Below are positions 42,014-50,567 of a stretch of 64,000 nucleotides of DNA, one piece after another. The stretch lies in contig NZ_JAUSZD010000002.1 of the NCBI RefSeq assembly GCF_030817275.1, positions 6,696,001 through 6,760,000 of the forward strand, given 5' to 3'. The translations under genes were made by a program, and so were the position numbers. The stretch's first letter is position 1, and each line of letters begins with the position of its first letter. The notes under the pieces are model-generated. The model was not told the DNA's origin and did no database searches. It saw nothing but the letters and a program-made list of their open reading frames with translations. The DNA comes from Paenibacillus sp. V4I7. Lineage in GTDB: Bacteria; Bacillota; Bacilli; Paenibacillales; NBRC-103111.

Positions 42014-42039
42014 GTTTCAAGCGGAATATGACAGGGTAC
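42014..42039 (+). promoter_or_regulatory. SigB-type promoter of dps
   Basis: GTTTCA (42014-42019) is 14 bases from GGGTAC (42034-42039). The dps start codon follows at 42085. Confidence 0.78.
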
Positions 42040-42084
42040 TTATACGTAAGCACAACCATACTAATTAAGTGGAGGGATTTCATA

Positions 42085-42543
42085 ATGGTCAAAACCGCAA
42101 CGAAAGCAAGTCCGATTACGGAGATTCTTGACAAGCAGGTCGCTAACTTTTCGATTCTCTATATGAAGCTGCATAACTATCATTGGTATGTGAAAGGTGA
42201 GAATTTCTTTACCCTACATATCAAATTCGAAGAATTATATACAGAGGCTGCCTTGCATCTAGACGTCATCGCGGAGAGAATGCTATCACTTCGTACCATT
42301 CCGACAGCTACCTTGCAGGAACATTTGGCCACAGCGTCCATTAAGGAAGCTAAGAATGAGGATACGGCTGAGCAAATGGTGAAGCAGCTGGTGAGTGACT
42401 TTACCCGCATTTGCTCGGAGCTGACAGAGGGAATTGAACTTGCTGAAGAGCAAAAAGATCAACCGACAGCCGATCTGCTCATCGGAATTCGCTCATCGCT
42501 CGAGAAGCACAGCTGGATGCTGGATGCGTACCTTGGCAAATAG
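42085..42543 (+). CDS. dps: Dps family DNA-binding ferritin-like protein
   Basis: The 152-residue protein has the Dps ferroxidase pattern NYHWYVKGENFFTLHIKFEE with H33 and H45, and LDVIAERM with D60 and E64. Twelve subunits form a shell that oxidises and stores iron using peroxide and so protects DNA. GGAGGG precedes the ATG; the longer frame runs over the promoter. A SigB-type promoter is directly upstream, in line with Dps of B. subtilis. Confidence 0.94.
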   Translation: MVKTATKASPITEILDKQVANFSILYMKLHNYHWYVKGENFFTLHIKFEELYTEAALHLDVIAERMLSLRTIPTATLQEHLATASIKEAKNEDTAEQMVKQLVSDFTRICSELTEGIELAEEQKDQPTADLLIGIRSSLEKHSWMLDAYLGK

Positions 42544-42656
42544 TTTGTAAAAGCACTCTTACGCCGTCCTTGCTCGAGAGAGTTGGTAACGGTTGGTGCC
42601 GCAAGTTATGCTGCCCAACACGTAATTGTTCTTCATTCGTTTGCTACCCGCGTACT

Positions 42657-42718
42657 TGTTGTACTTTGTACAACATTAAGCAAGCTAATCCGCGTTTTCC
42701 AAGCGATTGTTGCAACAA
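42657..42718. repeat. TTGTTG-type palindromes left of the IS element
   Basis: TGTTGTAC-TTT-GTACAACA (42657-42675) is a perfect palindrome, and TTGTTGCAACAA (42707-42718) is another. Related sequence GTTGTAT starts at 42771, and TTGTAC-CCT-GTACAA is on the other side of the IS element (44385-44399). The gap 42544-42784 has no gene. Confidence 0.55.
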
Positions 42719-42784
42719 ATACAACAATTCCAGCCTAAAGTAGCTAAATTGCTTATAAAAGGGCTAAATTGTTGTATAACATCA

Positions 42785-44335
42785 GACCGTCTAAAAAAGC
42801 GCTTTCATCAGATGTGAACTGGCTGCAAAAGGGAACGAAGGTGTTTCATCCAGAGCATCTTGTTCGAAAAGGGGCAGCACAAATACACCCTCCTAGCCTA
42901 GCCAGGTACCTGGCTATTCGTTTGAGGTTCTGCGCGACACTTGTCATCAAGGTCTGCTCTTGCACACCTTTTCGTCCCCGGAACCGGCAACGGCGAAGCC
43001 CGTAGAGTTCTTTGGACTCTGCGAAACTTCGCTCAATGGTTTCCTTGCGTTTAGCATAAAGTTGTCGGCCGACCTCGCTTTGTGTGTGTGCGGTCACATG
43101 TTCCTTGTACACTTCCCATACGTGTCGTCCCATTTCTCGACGTTCTTCTGAAGCTGTACATTGGCCAAAGAGTGGGCAGTTCTTGCATGTTTCCCCCTCC
43201 GTGTGATATATCTTCTCCCCTGTTCGCTTCGTCGTGTAATAGATCATCTCCTGGTTTGCAGGACAGCGATAGACATCTTTGTCAGCGTCATAGGTAAATT
43301 GTTCTTTAGAAAAAATTCCTTTACGAGCGGGTATTTTACGCGGCGCAATCACACCCATGATGCTCATCTCTTCTAATTTCTTGCACACGTACGCACCCTT
43401 GTATCCGGAATCTAGTATGACGGCTTCAATGTTTTCCTGCCAGCCAAACGTTTCTTGCTGGCGCTGTAATCGGTCAATGTAAACCGTAGAATCGTTCACA
43501 TTTCCAGGGGTGACAAACGAATCCGTGATGATGTTGAATTTAGCATCAACCGTCCGATGCTCCAAATAAAAGAAACCTTCTGGTTTTCCTTTACGTTTCA
43601 TATAACCACTGTCCGGATCCGTTTTGCTTACTATGTGACGTTCCTTTGGCCGTTCGGATGAGTCCGGTGCCAGTTCTTTTTGCCCATGTTTCTTGCGTTC
43701 TTCATTTACCGCCTGCTCCAGCTCTTCTAGATAAGCAGAGGGCGCTTTGGCGAGTTCTTGCATCGTGTACTTGTTTATATTCGCACTCGCCTGCATGTGA
43801 GTGGAGTCTGTTACAAGCAGTCTTCCTGCAACCATACGATGGGAAATTGCCAGTCGAACAACTTCATCGAACACATCTTGAAACACACTGCCCGGAAAGC
43901 GGTGGTGCCGGTTCCAACTAATGGTGCTGTGATGCGGAACAGGATCTCTTAGTGAAAGACCGAGGAACCAGCGATAGGCGTTGTTGACTATGATATCCTG
44001 CTCTAGCTGCCGCTCCGAGCGAACACCAAATAGATAGCCGATCAGCATCATTTTAAACAATCGAATTGGGTCAATGGATGGTCGCCCGTGAGTCGGATGA
44101 TAGTAATCCTTTACTTTATCCGTGATAAAAGAGAAGTCAATATGTCGCTGAAGCAAGCGAACGAGATGGTTATCTGGTACCAGTTCATCCAGATAAACCA
44201 TTTCGTAACTCATCTGAGGATTTTCCTTATCGCTATGCAACAATACGACCACCGCTTTCTCTTTTTATTCCTTATATTATACTACATTACCGCGTTAATT
44301 TGATGATGATACTATAAGGTACTTTTTCGACAGGT
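42785..44335 (-). mobile_element. IS1182-family insertion sequence
   Basis: One transposase gene is flanked by imperfect inverted ends. The left end is GACCGTCTAAAAAAGC and the right end, reverse complemented, is ACCTGTCGAAAAAGTACC. Outside these, GTTGTAT-AAC-ATCA on the left mirrors GTTGTAT-GTT-ATCA (reverse complement) on the right. Either the ends are longer (42771-44349) or the element sits in the middle of a palindromic target. No direct target duplication is evident. It separates dps/sigB from the second rsbVW pair. Confidence 0.78.
42846..44252 (-). CDS. IS1182-family transposase
   Basis: The 468-residue transposase has the DUF772 N-terminus (DELVPDNHLVRLLQRHIDFS, YYHPTHGRPSIDPIRLFKMM). 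DDE-type catalytic regions are LLVTDSTHMQASANI, AVILDSGYKGAYVC and ETIERSFAESKELYGLR. A C-rich insert (EGETCKNCPLFGQCT) is typical of the family. The start is GTG. The gene is full length with no frame breaks, so the element may still be active. Confidence 0.93.
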   Translation of the reverse strand: MVVLLHSDKENPQMSYEMVYLDELVPDNHLVRLLQRHIDFSFITDKVKDYYHPTHGRPSIDPIRLFKMMLIGYLFGVRSERQLEQDIIVNNAYRWFLGLSLRDPVPHHSTISWNRHHRFPGSVFQDVFDEVVRLAISHRMVAGRLLVTDSTHMQASANINKYTMQELAKAPSAYLEELEQAVNEERKKHGQKELAPDSSERPKERHIVSKTDPDSGYMKRKGKPEGFFYLEHRTVDAKFNIITDSFVTPGNVNDSTVYIDRLQRQQETFGWQENIEAVILDSGYKGAYVCKKLEEMSIMGVIAPRKIPARKGIFSKEQFTYDADKDVYRCPANQEMIYYTTKRTGEKIYHTEGETCKNCPLFGQCTASEERREMGRHVWEVYKEHVTAHTQSEVGRQLYAKRKETIERSFAESKELYGLRRCRFRGRKGVQEQTLMTSVAQNLKRIARYLARLGGCICAAPFRTRCSG

Positions 44336-44384
44336 TGATAACATACAACATCCTGAGTTTTTTAAGAAGAAATCAAGGGAATTG

Positions 44385-44399
44385 TTGTACCCTGTACAA
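44385..44399. repeat. TTGTAC palindrome right of the IS element
   Basis: TTGTAC-CCT-GTACAA matches the palindromes on the other side of the IS element. The rest of 44336-44506 shows no gene. Confidence 0.5.
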
Positions 44400-44506
44400 T
44401 TTGCTTTCTAATTGTCCATTTCCCAAATCCAGAAAACAAAAATGTAGGTGAAAATAGTCTCTTACTGAGAGATTGTACTTGTATATACAACCTCACTTCG
44501 CTTAGC

Positions 44507-44548
44507 AAAAAACCACGGATCGGCGGTTTCCCGTCAATCCGTGGTTTT
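44507..44548 (-). terminator. Terminator of the second rsbVW pair
   Basis: On the minus strand AAAACCACGGAT pairs with ATCCGTGGTTTTT. The rsbW-like stop codon lies inside the structure. Confidence 0.85.
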
Positions 44549-44968
44549 GTTTTGGACATATTTGACGAGCGTGACTTCGGTTCCTCGGTCTATTTTCACG
44601 ATAACTTCATCCATCAGCGCTTGCATGAGATAAATGCCAAGGCCTCCAGACTGTAGTTCACTTGGCGAAGCCCCAGACAAAGGCACCGTATGCTCGGGGC
44701 GTTCTTGATAATTAAAACCTGTGCCATCATCTTTCACTTTCACAGTCAACCTGTCGTCTCCGGGCTCATAGCTAATTTCAATTTGCCCACTGCCACTCTG
44801 CGGTTCCCCGTGAAGTACAGCATTGTTGCAAGCCTCCGAAACCGCTACCTTCATATCCTCGATATCTTCATAAGTGAAACCTAACTTGGTAGCAACCCCA
44901 TAGAGACTGAGCCTTACAATATCCAAGTATTCCGCTGCCGCGGGTATCTGTAAACGAATCACATTCAT
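44534..44968 (-). CDS. Second RsbW-like anti-sigma serine kinase
   Basis: The 144-residue GHKL protein is very like RsbW at 40621-41079 from YLDIVRLSLYGVATKLGFTY to GLGIYLMQALMDEV. The N box (EACNNAVLHG), G1 (VKDDGTGFNY) and G2 (SGGLGIYLMQ) motifs are intact, so it can probably bind ATP and phosphorylate. It overlaps the RsbV-like gene by ATGA and is followed by a terminator, so no sigma gene is attached. It may share SigB or control something else. Confidence 0.9.
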   Translation of the reverse strand: MNVIRLQIPAAAEYLDIVRLSLYGVATKLGFTYEDIEDMKVAVSEACNNAVLHGEPQSGSGQIEISYEPGDDRLTVKVKDDGTGFNYQERPEHTVPLSGASPSELQSGGLGIYLMQALMDEVIVKIDRGTEVTLVKYVQNKTTD

Positions 44969-45297
44969 GCGCTTCCTTCGATCCCTTCGTTCAGGAATCC
45001 TGAGATTCCCGTAAGATCAAACAACCTCTTAATGCCGTCCGGGATATTACTGACCGTGAACGGCGCTTTCAACTCATCCCGAATTTTCAAGGCTGAGACC
45101 ATAATGCCAATCCCCGTGCTATCAATATACCTCAACTGCCCGACATCGAGGATTAACGCCTTATCCGCCCGATGAACAACCGCTTCGAGCGCATGACGGA
45201 ACGTTAAGGCCGCAGCCAAATCGAGCTCCCCACTGATACGAAGCTGTATAGATTTCTCCAATTCTTCTTGATCAACTTGGAACTTCTCTGTTGACAT
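44965..45297 (-). CDS. Second RsbV-like anti-anti-sigma factor
   Basis: A STAS-domain protein of about 110 residues with ISGELDLAAA and the phosphorylation loop LRYIDSTGIGIMVSALKIRD, which is almost the same as in RsbV at 41076. Its partner is the overlapping RsbW-like gene. AAGGGAG lies 12 bases before the ATG; a GTG three codons earlier is possible. Duplication of the rsbVW pair is the likely origin. Confidence 0.9.
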   Translation of the reverse strand: MSTEKFQVDQEELEKSIQLRISGELDLAAALTFRHALEAVVHRADKALILDVGQLRYIDSTGIGIMVSALKIRDELKAPFTVSNIPDGIKRLFDLTGISGFLNEGIEGSA

Positions 45298-45432
45298 TAG
45301 CCACACACACTCCCTTACGTTATTCTTTCTCTAAATAGTAACAAGCCTCTACCTTTTACACAAGCTTTGTCTAAAATAGGAAGATATCCCTACACAAGCC
45401 TTCAAGCTGACCACAGAGGCCAGCTGAAGACA

Positions 45433-46122
45433 TTAGGTGCTTGAAAGATGATAATAATCGATGGATATCAGTTCTTGTGTCTCTGATTCAATAAAAAGCT
45501 TAATCAGTGCTTCTCTCCGCTGAAAGACGATACCATCCTCCGCTGCGTAATCGGGTTCCCCTAGCAGCCGCTTCACATCTGTTATCGTCAATGGAATCCG
45601 TTGATCATTGATTTGAACGTGCCCAGCCTTGACTGGAATTTGAACAAAAGTCACGATATCATCTTGGAAACCAATATTCATATCCGGATATTCATACGTA
45701 AGGGCTCCAATAAAGCGGGGATCTTGGACAATCGTTAGTGGATACCCTTTCTTAGCAATGACTGACTCTGTATCATCGTATAGTGATATTCCCTCTAAGC
45801 TATGGAGTATAAGCACCAAAGAATTAGCCTCAGCTGCCTGCATACTAGTACTAATATCATTGCTAGTCTCCGCTTGGGCAGCGGCAAGAGTAGGCGGCAG
45901 AACGGGTAGGAAAGTGTCATCTGATCCTTCCGGATTCAGACTGATGATCTCCGGTGAAAGGATGATCTCCGGTTCACCGATTTGTTCTGAAGTTGTCCAT
46001 CTGACGACAATTATCGCTAGAATAAAGACTAAAAAGAACAAAGCTAGCTTATAGACACGGCTGCGGTAACCCGTTATGTGTGTTAGCAGCTTAGCACCTT
46101 TGTCACGTAACATTACGTTCAT
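45433..46122 (-). CDS. Hypothetical single-pass membrane protein
   Basis: The 229-residue protein has one membrane helix at about residues 25-42 (LALFFLVFILAIIVVRW). A low-complexity acidic/Ala-rich linker follows, then two extracellular blocks. The last block (ITDVKRLLGEPDYAAEDGIV) resembles the LGEP-x-Y repeat of secreted Paenibacillus proteins that sense or bind unknown ligands. GGAGG precedes the ATG. It lies 30 bases after glgD and may be co-transcribed with the glycogen genes, but no functional link is known. Confidence 0.7.
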   Translation of the reverse strand: MNVMLRDKGAKLLTHITGYRSRVYKLALFFLVFILAIIVVRWTTSEQIGEPEIILSPEIISLNPEGSDDTFLPVLPPTLAAAQAETSNDISTSMQAAEANSLVLILHSLEGISLYDDTESVIAKKGYPLTIVQDPRFIGALTYEYPDMNIGFQDDIVTFVQIPVKAGHVQINDQRIPLTITDVKRLLGEPDYAAEDGIVFQRREALIKLFIESETQELISIDYYHLSST

Positions 46123-46152
46123 AACCGATCCTCCTACTCTCGCACCTTTGGA

Positions 46153-47307
46153 TTAGATTACTTCACTTTTCTCAGCCACAAAAGGATGTGCGTACTGACC
46201 GCATAACACGGCCCCTTGCTCTACAACGACCTGCTTGTCCAAAATAACACGGTCCAAATACACGCTTGCTTCAATTGCACAATCATGCATGATGACACTA
46301 TTCTTAACACTGGCACCTTTACTTACCGTCACACCTGGAAACAAGATGCTGTTCTCCACATAGCCTTCAATCCGGCAGCCATGAGCGACGAACGAATTAC
46401 GGATCAGCGCGTCATGGTTACAGGCCGTTGCTTGTTCTACCTCTTTTCGCGTATAGACAAACTCTTGATTAATCATGAATTGCTTCCAACCTTGCGGTTG
46501 CAGGAGATCCATGCTGTGCACATAGTAACTGTCCACGGAATCCATAATCGCCATATACCCATGATTGGCATAGCCTTGTACATGAATATCGGCCAGATGA
46601 GCCCAGATGACCTCTTTCAGATAGATCTCGCTCCCGCGCTTCAAGCTCTTCTCAATGAGATCGATCAGTAGCTTCCGTTCCATAACCATCGTATCCAAAT
46701 CGATATTTTGCGGTGTTAAGCTCGGCAGTGCGTGATAAGTCTGAGAGGCGCTAATCACGCGGCCTTGATCATTCATCTCCAAGTTGTAAGCGCGACCAAT
46801 ATGAGCATGACGGTCAATCTCTGTCAAATGTTTAAAAAGTACCGTAATTTCCGCATCACTGCTGAGGTGAAAATCGACCATATTTTCGAAATTAGAACGA
46901 TAAATAACGCTGCTAGGCGCAAGCAAAATATAGGTTTCGGTGCACGACCTTAAATAATCGAGATGACTGTAGAGATGAAGGAGATCGCCATGGTCGAAAT
47001 CTCGTGTATCACTCGCGGGATCTATCCACAGGGAGAAAGGCGGGAGAATAGAGAACCCTCCTGTATCCGAAGCATCTAACCCCCAGTGATGCCCGTCACC
47101 CACATGTTCAAGCAGTGAATCCGCCTTCGAATTAGCCAAAACGACGACTTTCTGAATGCCCGAATTGCTCATATTAGAAAGCGCAAAATCTACTAGTCGG
47201 TACTGACCCGCAAAAGGCACAGCAGCGACACAACGATTTCGGGTTAGCGTTGATAAATCATCCTGTTCATTCATGAGATTGATCATGCCAAGAACATCTT
47301 TCATCAT
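46153..47307 (-). CDS. glgD: Glycogen biosynthesis protein GlgD (ADP-glucose pyrophosphorylase-like)
   Basis: A protein of about 384 residues, a relative of GlgC. It has an N-terminal nucleotidyltransferase domain (AVPFAGQYRLVDFALSNMSN) and C-terminal left-handed beta-helix repeats (VENSILFPGVTVSKGASVKN, SVIMHDCAIEASVYLDRVI). In Bacilli GlgD forms a hetero-oligomer with GlgC and raises its activity. The catalytic lysine and GGxGxRL loop of GlgC are altered here (AVPFAG), as usual for GlgD. The start is the ATG five bases after GGAGG. A leader ORF ends against this site. Confidence 0.92.
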   Translation of the reverse strand: MMKDVLGMINLMNEQDDLSTLTRNRCVAAVPFAGQYRLVDFALSNMSNSGIQKVVVLANSKADSLLEHVGDGHHWGLDASDTGGFSILPPFSLWIDPASDTRDFDHGDLLHLYSHLDYLRSCTETYILLAPSSVIYRSNFENMVDFHLSSDAEITVLFKHLTEIDRHAHIGRAYNLEMNDQGRVISASQTYHALPSLTPQNIDLDTMVMERKLLIDLIEKSLKRGSEIYLKEVIWAHLADIHVQGYANHGYMAIMDSVDSYYVHSMDLLQPQGWKQFMINQEFVYTRKEVEQATACNHDALIRNSFVAHGCRIEGYVENSILFPGVTVSKGASVKNSVIMHDCAIEASVYLDRVILDKQVVVEQGAVLCGQYAHPFVAEKSEVI

Positions 47308-47317
47308 ACACTCCTCC

Positions 47318-47395
47318 TTAGAGCTTTGCTTCAGCAAAGCTATCTTCGTAAGCATTAACTGAGTCTTGCTTTAGCAAGACTAGCATCGTAAGCAT
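47318..47395 (-). CDS. Candidate 25-residue leader peptide ahead of glgD
   Basis: A GAGG site sits six bases before an ATG just after the glgC stop. The frame reads MLTMLVLLKQDSV and stops at a TAA directly abutting the GGAGG of glgD (TAAGGAGG). This arrangement suggests translational coupling or attenuation. The DNA is two 40-base near-repeats, and the other frame reads MLTKIALLKQSS into glgD. It may be only a by-product of the repeats. Confidence 0.4.
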   Translation of the reverse strand: MLTMLVLLKQDSVNAYEDSFAEAKL

Positions 47396-47400
47396 TTACT
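47321..47400 (-). repeat. Two tandem 40-base repeats, each with a hairpin
   Basis: Units 47321-47360 and 47361-47400 match at 32 of 40 positions. Each contains a hairpin (AGCTTTGCT/AGCAAAGCT and GTCTTGCT/AGCAAGAC) and the string CGTAAGCATT. Two of the differences are paired, so the stems stay intact. They lie between glgC and glgD. Confidence 0.8.
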
Positions 47401-47407
47401 ACCTCAA

Positions 47408-48598
47408 TTAACCGAAATTCAGCCTCGTATCCGTCAGCTTAGCAGGTATCTTAGCTGGATAATGACGTCCTACCACTGTTTTCTCACCTACTGCAATAAT
47501 CTCTGCACCACCTGGCTTACCAACAATAGCTCCATCTTTGATAATGGATCCTTCTCCAATAACAGCATTAAGAATAAGTGCATTTTTTCCAATCTGTACA
47601 CCTGGCATAATGACACTGTTCAGCACTCTACTATTTTCTCCAACTCTAACACCATCAAATAGAACAGAATGATTCACATGACCATGAATGGTTGCGCCGT
47701 CTCCTATCACTGCATTGTTCACTCTAGCACCTAGGGCGACATGGCTTTTCGGAAGATCACGCTCTTGGGTCAGTACAGGCCATGTATCATGATCCAAATG
47801 CAGCCTTGGCGTATAACCAAGTAAATCCATATGGGATTCCCATAGGCTTTCGATCGTACCGACATCTTTCCAATACCCTTTAAATGGATAAGCGGATAAA
47901 TAGGCACCTGCCGCCAACAGTCCAGGAATAATATCATGACCAAAATCATGACTCGATGTCATATCTTTCGCATCTTGTTCCAGGCATGCCTTCAGCACTT
48001 CCCAATTAAATATATAAACGCCCATGGAAGCCAGATTGCTAACAGGTTTGAGTGGTTTCTCAGCAAATCCGGTAATCCGGTGATGCTCGTCCGTATTCAT
48101 AATGCCGAATCGGCTCGCTTCTTCCCATCTCACTGGAATAACCGAAAGCGTTGCATCGGCACCAGAAGCTTTATGATGCTCGAGTATAGCTCTGTAATCC
48201 ATATGATAAATATGATCACCAGAAATAATTAACACGTAGCTTGGATCATGTGCACGAAGGTAGGATATATTTTGATAGATGGCATCCGCTGTTCCCGAAT
48301 AAGCATTCGGAGCGCTAACCTGCCTTTCCAGAATAGAGATGCCGCCGCTTTCATTCACCATGCCCCAGACTTCCCCTTTGCCAATATGGGCATGCAAAAC
48401 AGCTGGCTTGTACTGCGTCAGCACACCGACCGTATCCATACCGGAATTACGGCAATTGCTCAAGGTAAAGTCGATAATTCTATATTTTCCGCCAAAATGA
48501 ACAGCCGGCTTAGCGACATTTTTAGTTAAAGGACCCAATCTAGTTCCTTCACCGCCAGCTAATAACATGGCTACACATTCCCGCTTTTTCATAGTCAT
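47408..48598 (-). CDS. glgC: Glucose-1-phosphate adenylyltransferase
   Basis: The 396-residue enzyme makes ADP-glucose from ATP and glucose 1-phosphate, the first committed step of glycogen synthesis. Motifs are AMLLAGGEGTRLGPLTKNVA (nucleotide loop), KYRIIDFTLSNCRNSG, ILIISGDHIYHMDYR-type aspartate loop (VLIISGDHIYHMDY), GFAEKPLKP (sugar-phosphate lysine) and C-terminal beta-helix repeats. Two ATGs (48598 and 48592) are possible; AAGGATGAG fits either. It follows glgB by one base, so the two are coupled. Confidence 0.94.
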   Translation of the reverse strand: MTMKKRECVAMLLAGGEGTRLGPLTKNVAKPAVHFGGKYRIIDFTLSNCRNSGMDTVGVLTQYKPAVLHAHIGKGEVWGMVNESGGISILERQVSAPNAYSGTADAIYQNISYLRAHDPSYVLIISGDHIYHMDYRAILEHHKASGADATLSVIPVRWEEASRFGIMNTDEHHRITGFAEKPLKPVSNLASMGVYIFNWEVLKACLEQDAKDMTSSHDFGHDIIPGLLAAGAYLSAYPFKGYWKDVGTIESLWESHMDLLGYTPRLHLDHDTWPVLTQERDLPKSHVALGARVNNAVIGDGATIHGHVNHSVLFDGVRVGENSRVLNSVIMPGVQIGKNALILNAVIGEGSIIKDGAIVGKPGGAEIIAVGEKTVVGRHYPAKIPAKLTDTRLNFG

Positions 48599-48599
48599 C

Positions 48600-50504
48600 T
48601 CATCCTTCCGAAGGAATATATTTGAGTACGATTGCTGCCAGGGGAGGTATCGATACCGTTATGCTGTGCGGACAATCCTGGCATGTCCACTCTTCGGAGA
48701 CTAGCGTTCTGTCATTCGTCACGCCCGATCCACCGAATTCTTGCTTATCACTATTAAAGACCTCCTGATAACGCCCGGGCCTCATCACCCCTAGTCGATA
48801 TCCCTCATGAGCCTCAGGCTTAAAATTACAGATGATGACGAGCTGTTCATTGCCGTTTTCCGAGTTTCGAATGAAAGACACAAGTCCATCGCTTTTATCC
48901 TCAGCGTTAATCGGTTCGAAGCCGATCGGTTCATAATCCAACTCCCATAAGGCTCTCTCCGCTATGTAGAAGTGATTCATATTTTTCACAAAATGCTCAA
49001 ATTGCTGATGTTCTTCGAATTTCAATAAATCCCATTCCAGCGAAGCTTCCGAATTCCAATCATCGATCTGACCGAATTCATTCCCCATAAAAAGCAGCTT
49101 TTTGCCCGGATGACCCATCATATAGGTGTACAGCACTCGCAGATTAGCGAAACGCTGCCAGTTATCGTCACCTGACATTTTACCGAGAAGGGATTTGTTG
49201 GAATGAACCACTTCATCATGCGCATAGGGGAGAATATAATTTTCATCCCAAGCATTTAGCAGCGAATTCGTCAATTGATCTTCCTGACTTCTGCGTTCTT
49301 CCTGATTTTTCTTCATATACGTAAGCGTGTTCCACGTAAAGCCTAAGTTCCATTTGTAATTAAAGCCTAGTCCGCCATTCTCGACGGGAGCGGTTACGCC
49401 TGGATAAGAGCTCGTATCCTCTGCCATCATCAGTGCATTGGGATACCTGGAGAATACGACGGCATTCAGTTTCTGGAGGAAGGCAATTCCTTCGAGATTC
49501 TCATCGCCGCCCTTTTCATTCACAATACGCTCCTCTTCTTCTCGATCGAAATTCAGCGTTAGTATGCTATAAACCGCATCCACTCTTAACCCATCAATAT
49601 GATAGACATCCATCCAAAATAGGGCATTAGAGATTAGGAAACTAAGAACTTCCGGCTTTGCGTAATCGAATACCTGCGTCCCCCAAGTAGGATGTTCACC
49701 TTTTCGGCTGTCTGCATATTCATAAAGCGGTGTCCCATCGAATCGGGTCAAGCCGTGAGCGTCCTTGCAAAAATGTGCGGGCACCCAATCCATAATGACC
49801 CCAATTCCCTTCTGGTGGCAGCGGTCTACGAAGTACATGAAGTCCTTCGGTGATCCAAATCGGCTAGTCACTGAGAAGTAGCTGGTTACCTGATAGCCCC
49901 AAGACGCATCCAGAGGATGTTCCTCTAACGGCATCAGCTCAATATGGGTATAGCCCCGTTCATGCACATAATCGACTAGCCCATCAGCTAATTCCACATA
50001 ACTGTAGAATCCGCCGTCCTCCTTGCGCTTCCAACTGCCCAAATGCACCTCGTAGATAAGGAGCGGCTGTTGTAGGAATTGGTTTGACGTGTTGTTCGCC
50101 AACCACGCCTCGTCCTGCCATTCATAACCTTCCAGTGAGGTCACAATAGAAGCCGTTCCGGGTCGAAGCTCGGAATGAAACGCATAAGGATCTGACTTTA
50201 GATAGCATTCATCGTCCAAAGTGACGATTTCATATTTATATAGTGTGCCTTCACCTAGTTCCGGAATGAACAGCGTCCATACGCCATCTGCTAGCGACAT
50301 CTCGTGATTGCTGCCATTCCATCCATTGAAGCTGCCTGAAACGTTAACCTGTTTGGCATTTGGCGCCCAAACTGCGAAGTTAACCCCCATCTGACCACTG
50401 CGCTCTTCCACATGGGAACCCAGAAAATGATAACTTTGATACTGCGTCCCCTCATGTAATAAATACAAAGCGTCTGGACTGGCTTCCGATGCCAATGTCG
50501 TCAT
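48600..50504 (-). CDS. glgB: 1,4-alpha-glucan branching enzyme
   Basis: The protein of about 634 residues has an N-terminal CBM48 domain (NFAVWAPNAKQVNVSGSFNG) and a GH13 barrel. Catalytic regions are HIDGLRVDAVYS (nucleophile D), ALMMAEDTSSYPG (acid/base E) and YAHDEVVHSNKSL (transition-state D). It introduces alpha-1,6 branches into glycogen. The ATG after GGGAGG is chosen; the longer frame starts inside that site. It is the first gene of glgB-glgC-glgD. A SigB-type promoter lies 40 bases upstream. No glgA or glgP gene is in the window. Confidence 0.94.
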   Translation of the reverse strand: MTTLASEASPDALYLLHEGTQYQSYHFLGSHVEERSGQMGVNFAVWAPNAKQVNVSGSFNGWNGSNHEMSLADGVWTLFIPELGEGTLYKYEIVTLDDECYLKSDPYAFHSELRPGTASIVTSLEGYEWQDEAWLANNTSNQFLQQPLLIYEVHLGSWKRKEDGGFYSYVELADGLVDYVHERGYTHIELMPLEEHPLDASWGYQVTSYFSVTSRFGSPKDFMYFVDRCHQKGIGVIMDWVPAHFCKDAHGLTRFDGTPLYEYADSRKGEHPTWGTQVFDYAKPEVLSFLISNALFWMDVYHIDGLRVDAVYSILTLNFDREEEERIVNEKGGDENLEGIAFLQKLNAVVFSRYPNALMMAEDTSSYPGVTAPVENGGLGFNYKWNLGFTWNTLTYMKKNQEERRSQEDQLTNSLLNAWDENYILPYAHDEVVHSNKSLLGKMSGDDNWQRFANLRVLYTYMMGHPGKKLLFMGNEFGQIDDWNSEASLEWDLLKFEEHQQFEHFVKNMNHFYIAERALWELDYEPIGFEPINAEDKSDGLVSFIRNSENGNEQLVIICNFKPEAHEGYRLGVMRPGRYQEVFNSDKQEFGGSGVTNDRTLVSEEWTCQDCPHSITVSIPPLAAIVLKYIPSEG

Positions 50505-50541
50505 CCCAATTCCTCCCAACGTGTTGGACTAATACTCCTTA

Positions 50542-50567
50542 TTACACGCCTTCGGGTCTATTGAAAC
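50542..50567 (-). promoter_or_regulatory. SigB-type promoter of the glycogen operon
   Basis: On the minus strand GTTTCA (50567-50562) is 14 bases from GTGTAA (50547-50542). The -35 and spacer match the other SigB-type sites, and the -10 differs by one base. It is the only promoter candidate in the short gap between the upstream terminator and glgB. Confidence 0.55.

Noticed and set aside
45298..45400. SigB promoter before the second rsbVW pair
   Set aside because: Only weak partial matches (GTGTAA and TTACTA) with poor spacing were found.
47321..47400. CRISPR-like repeats
   Set aside because: There are only two units, directly adjoining with no spacers, and both are within an operon gap.
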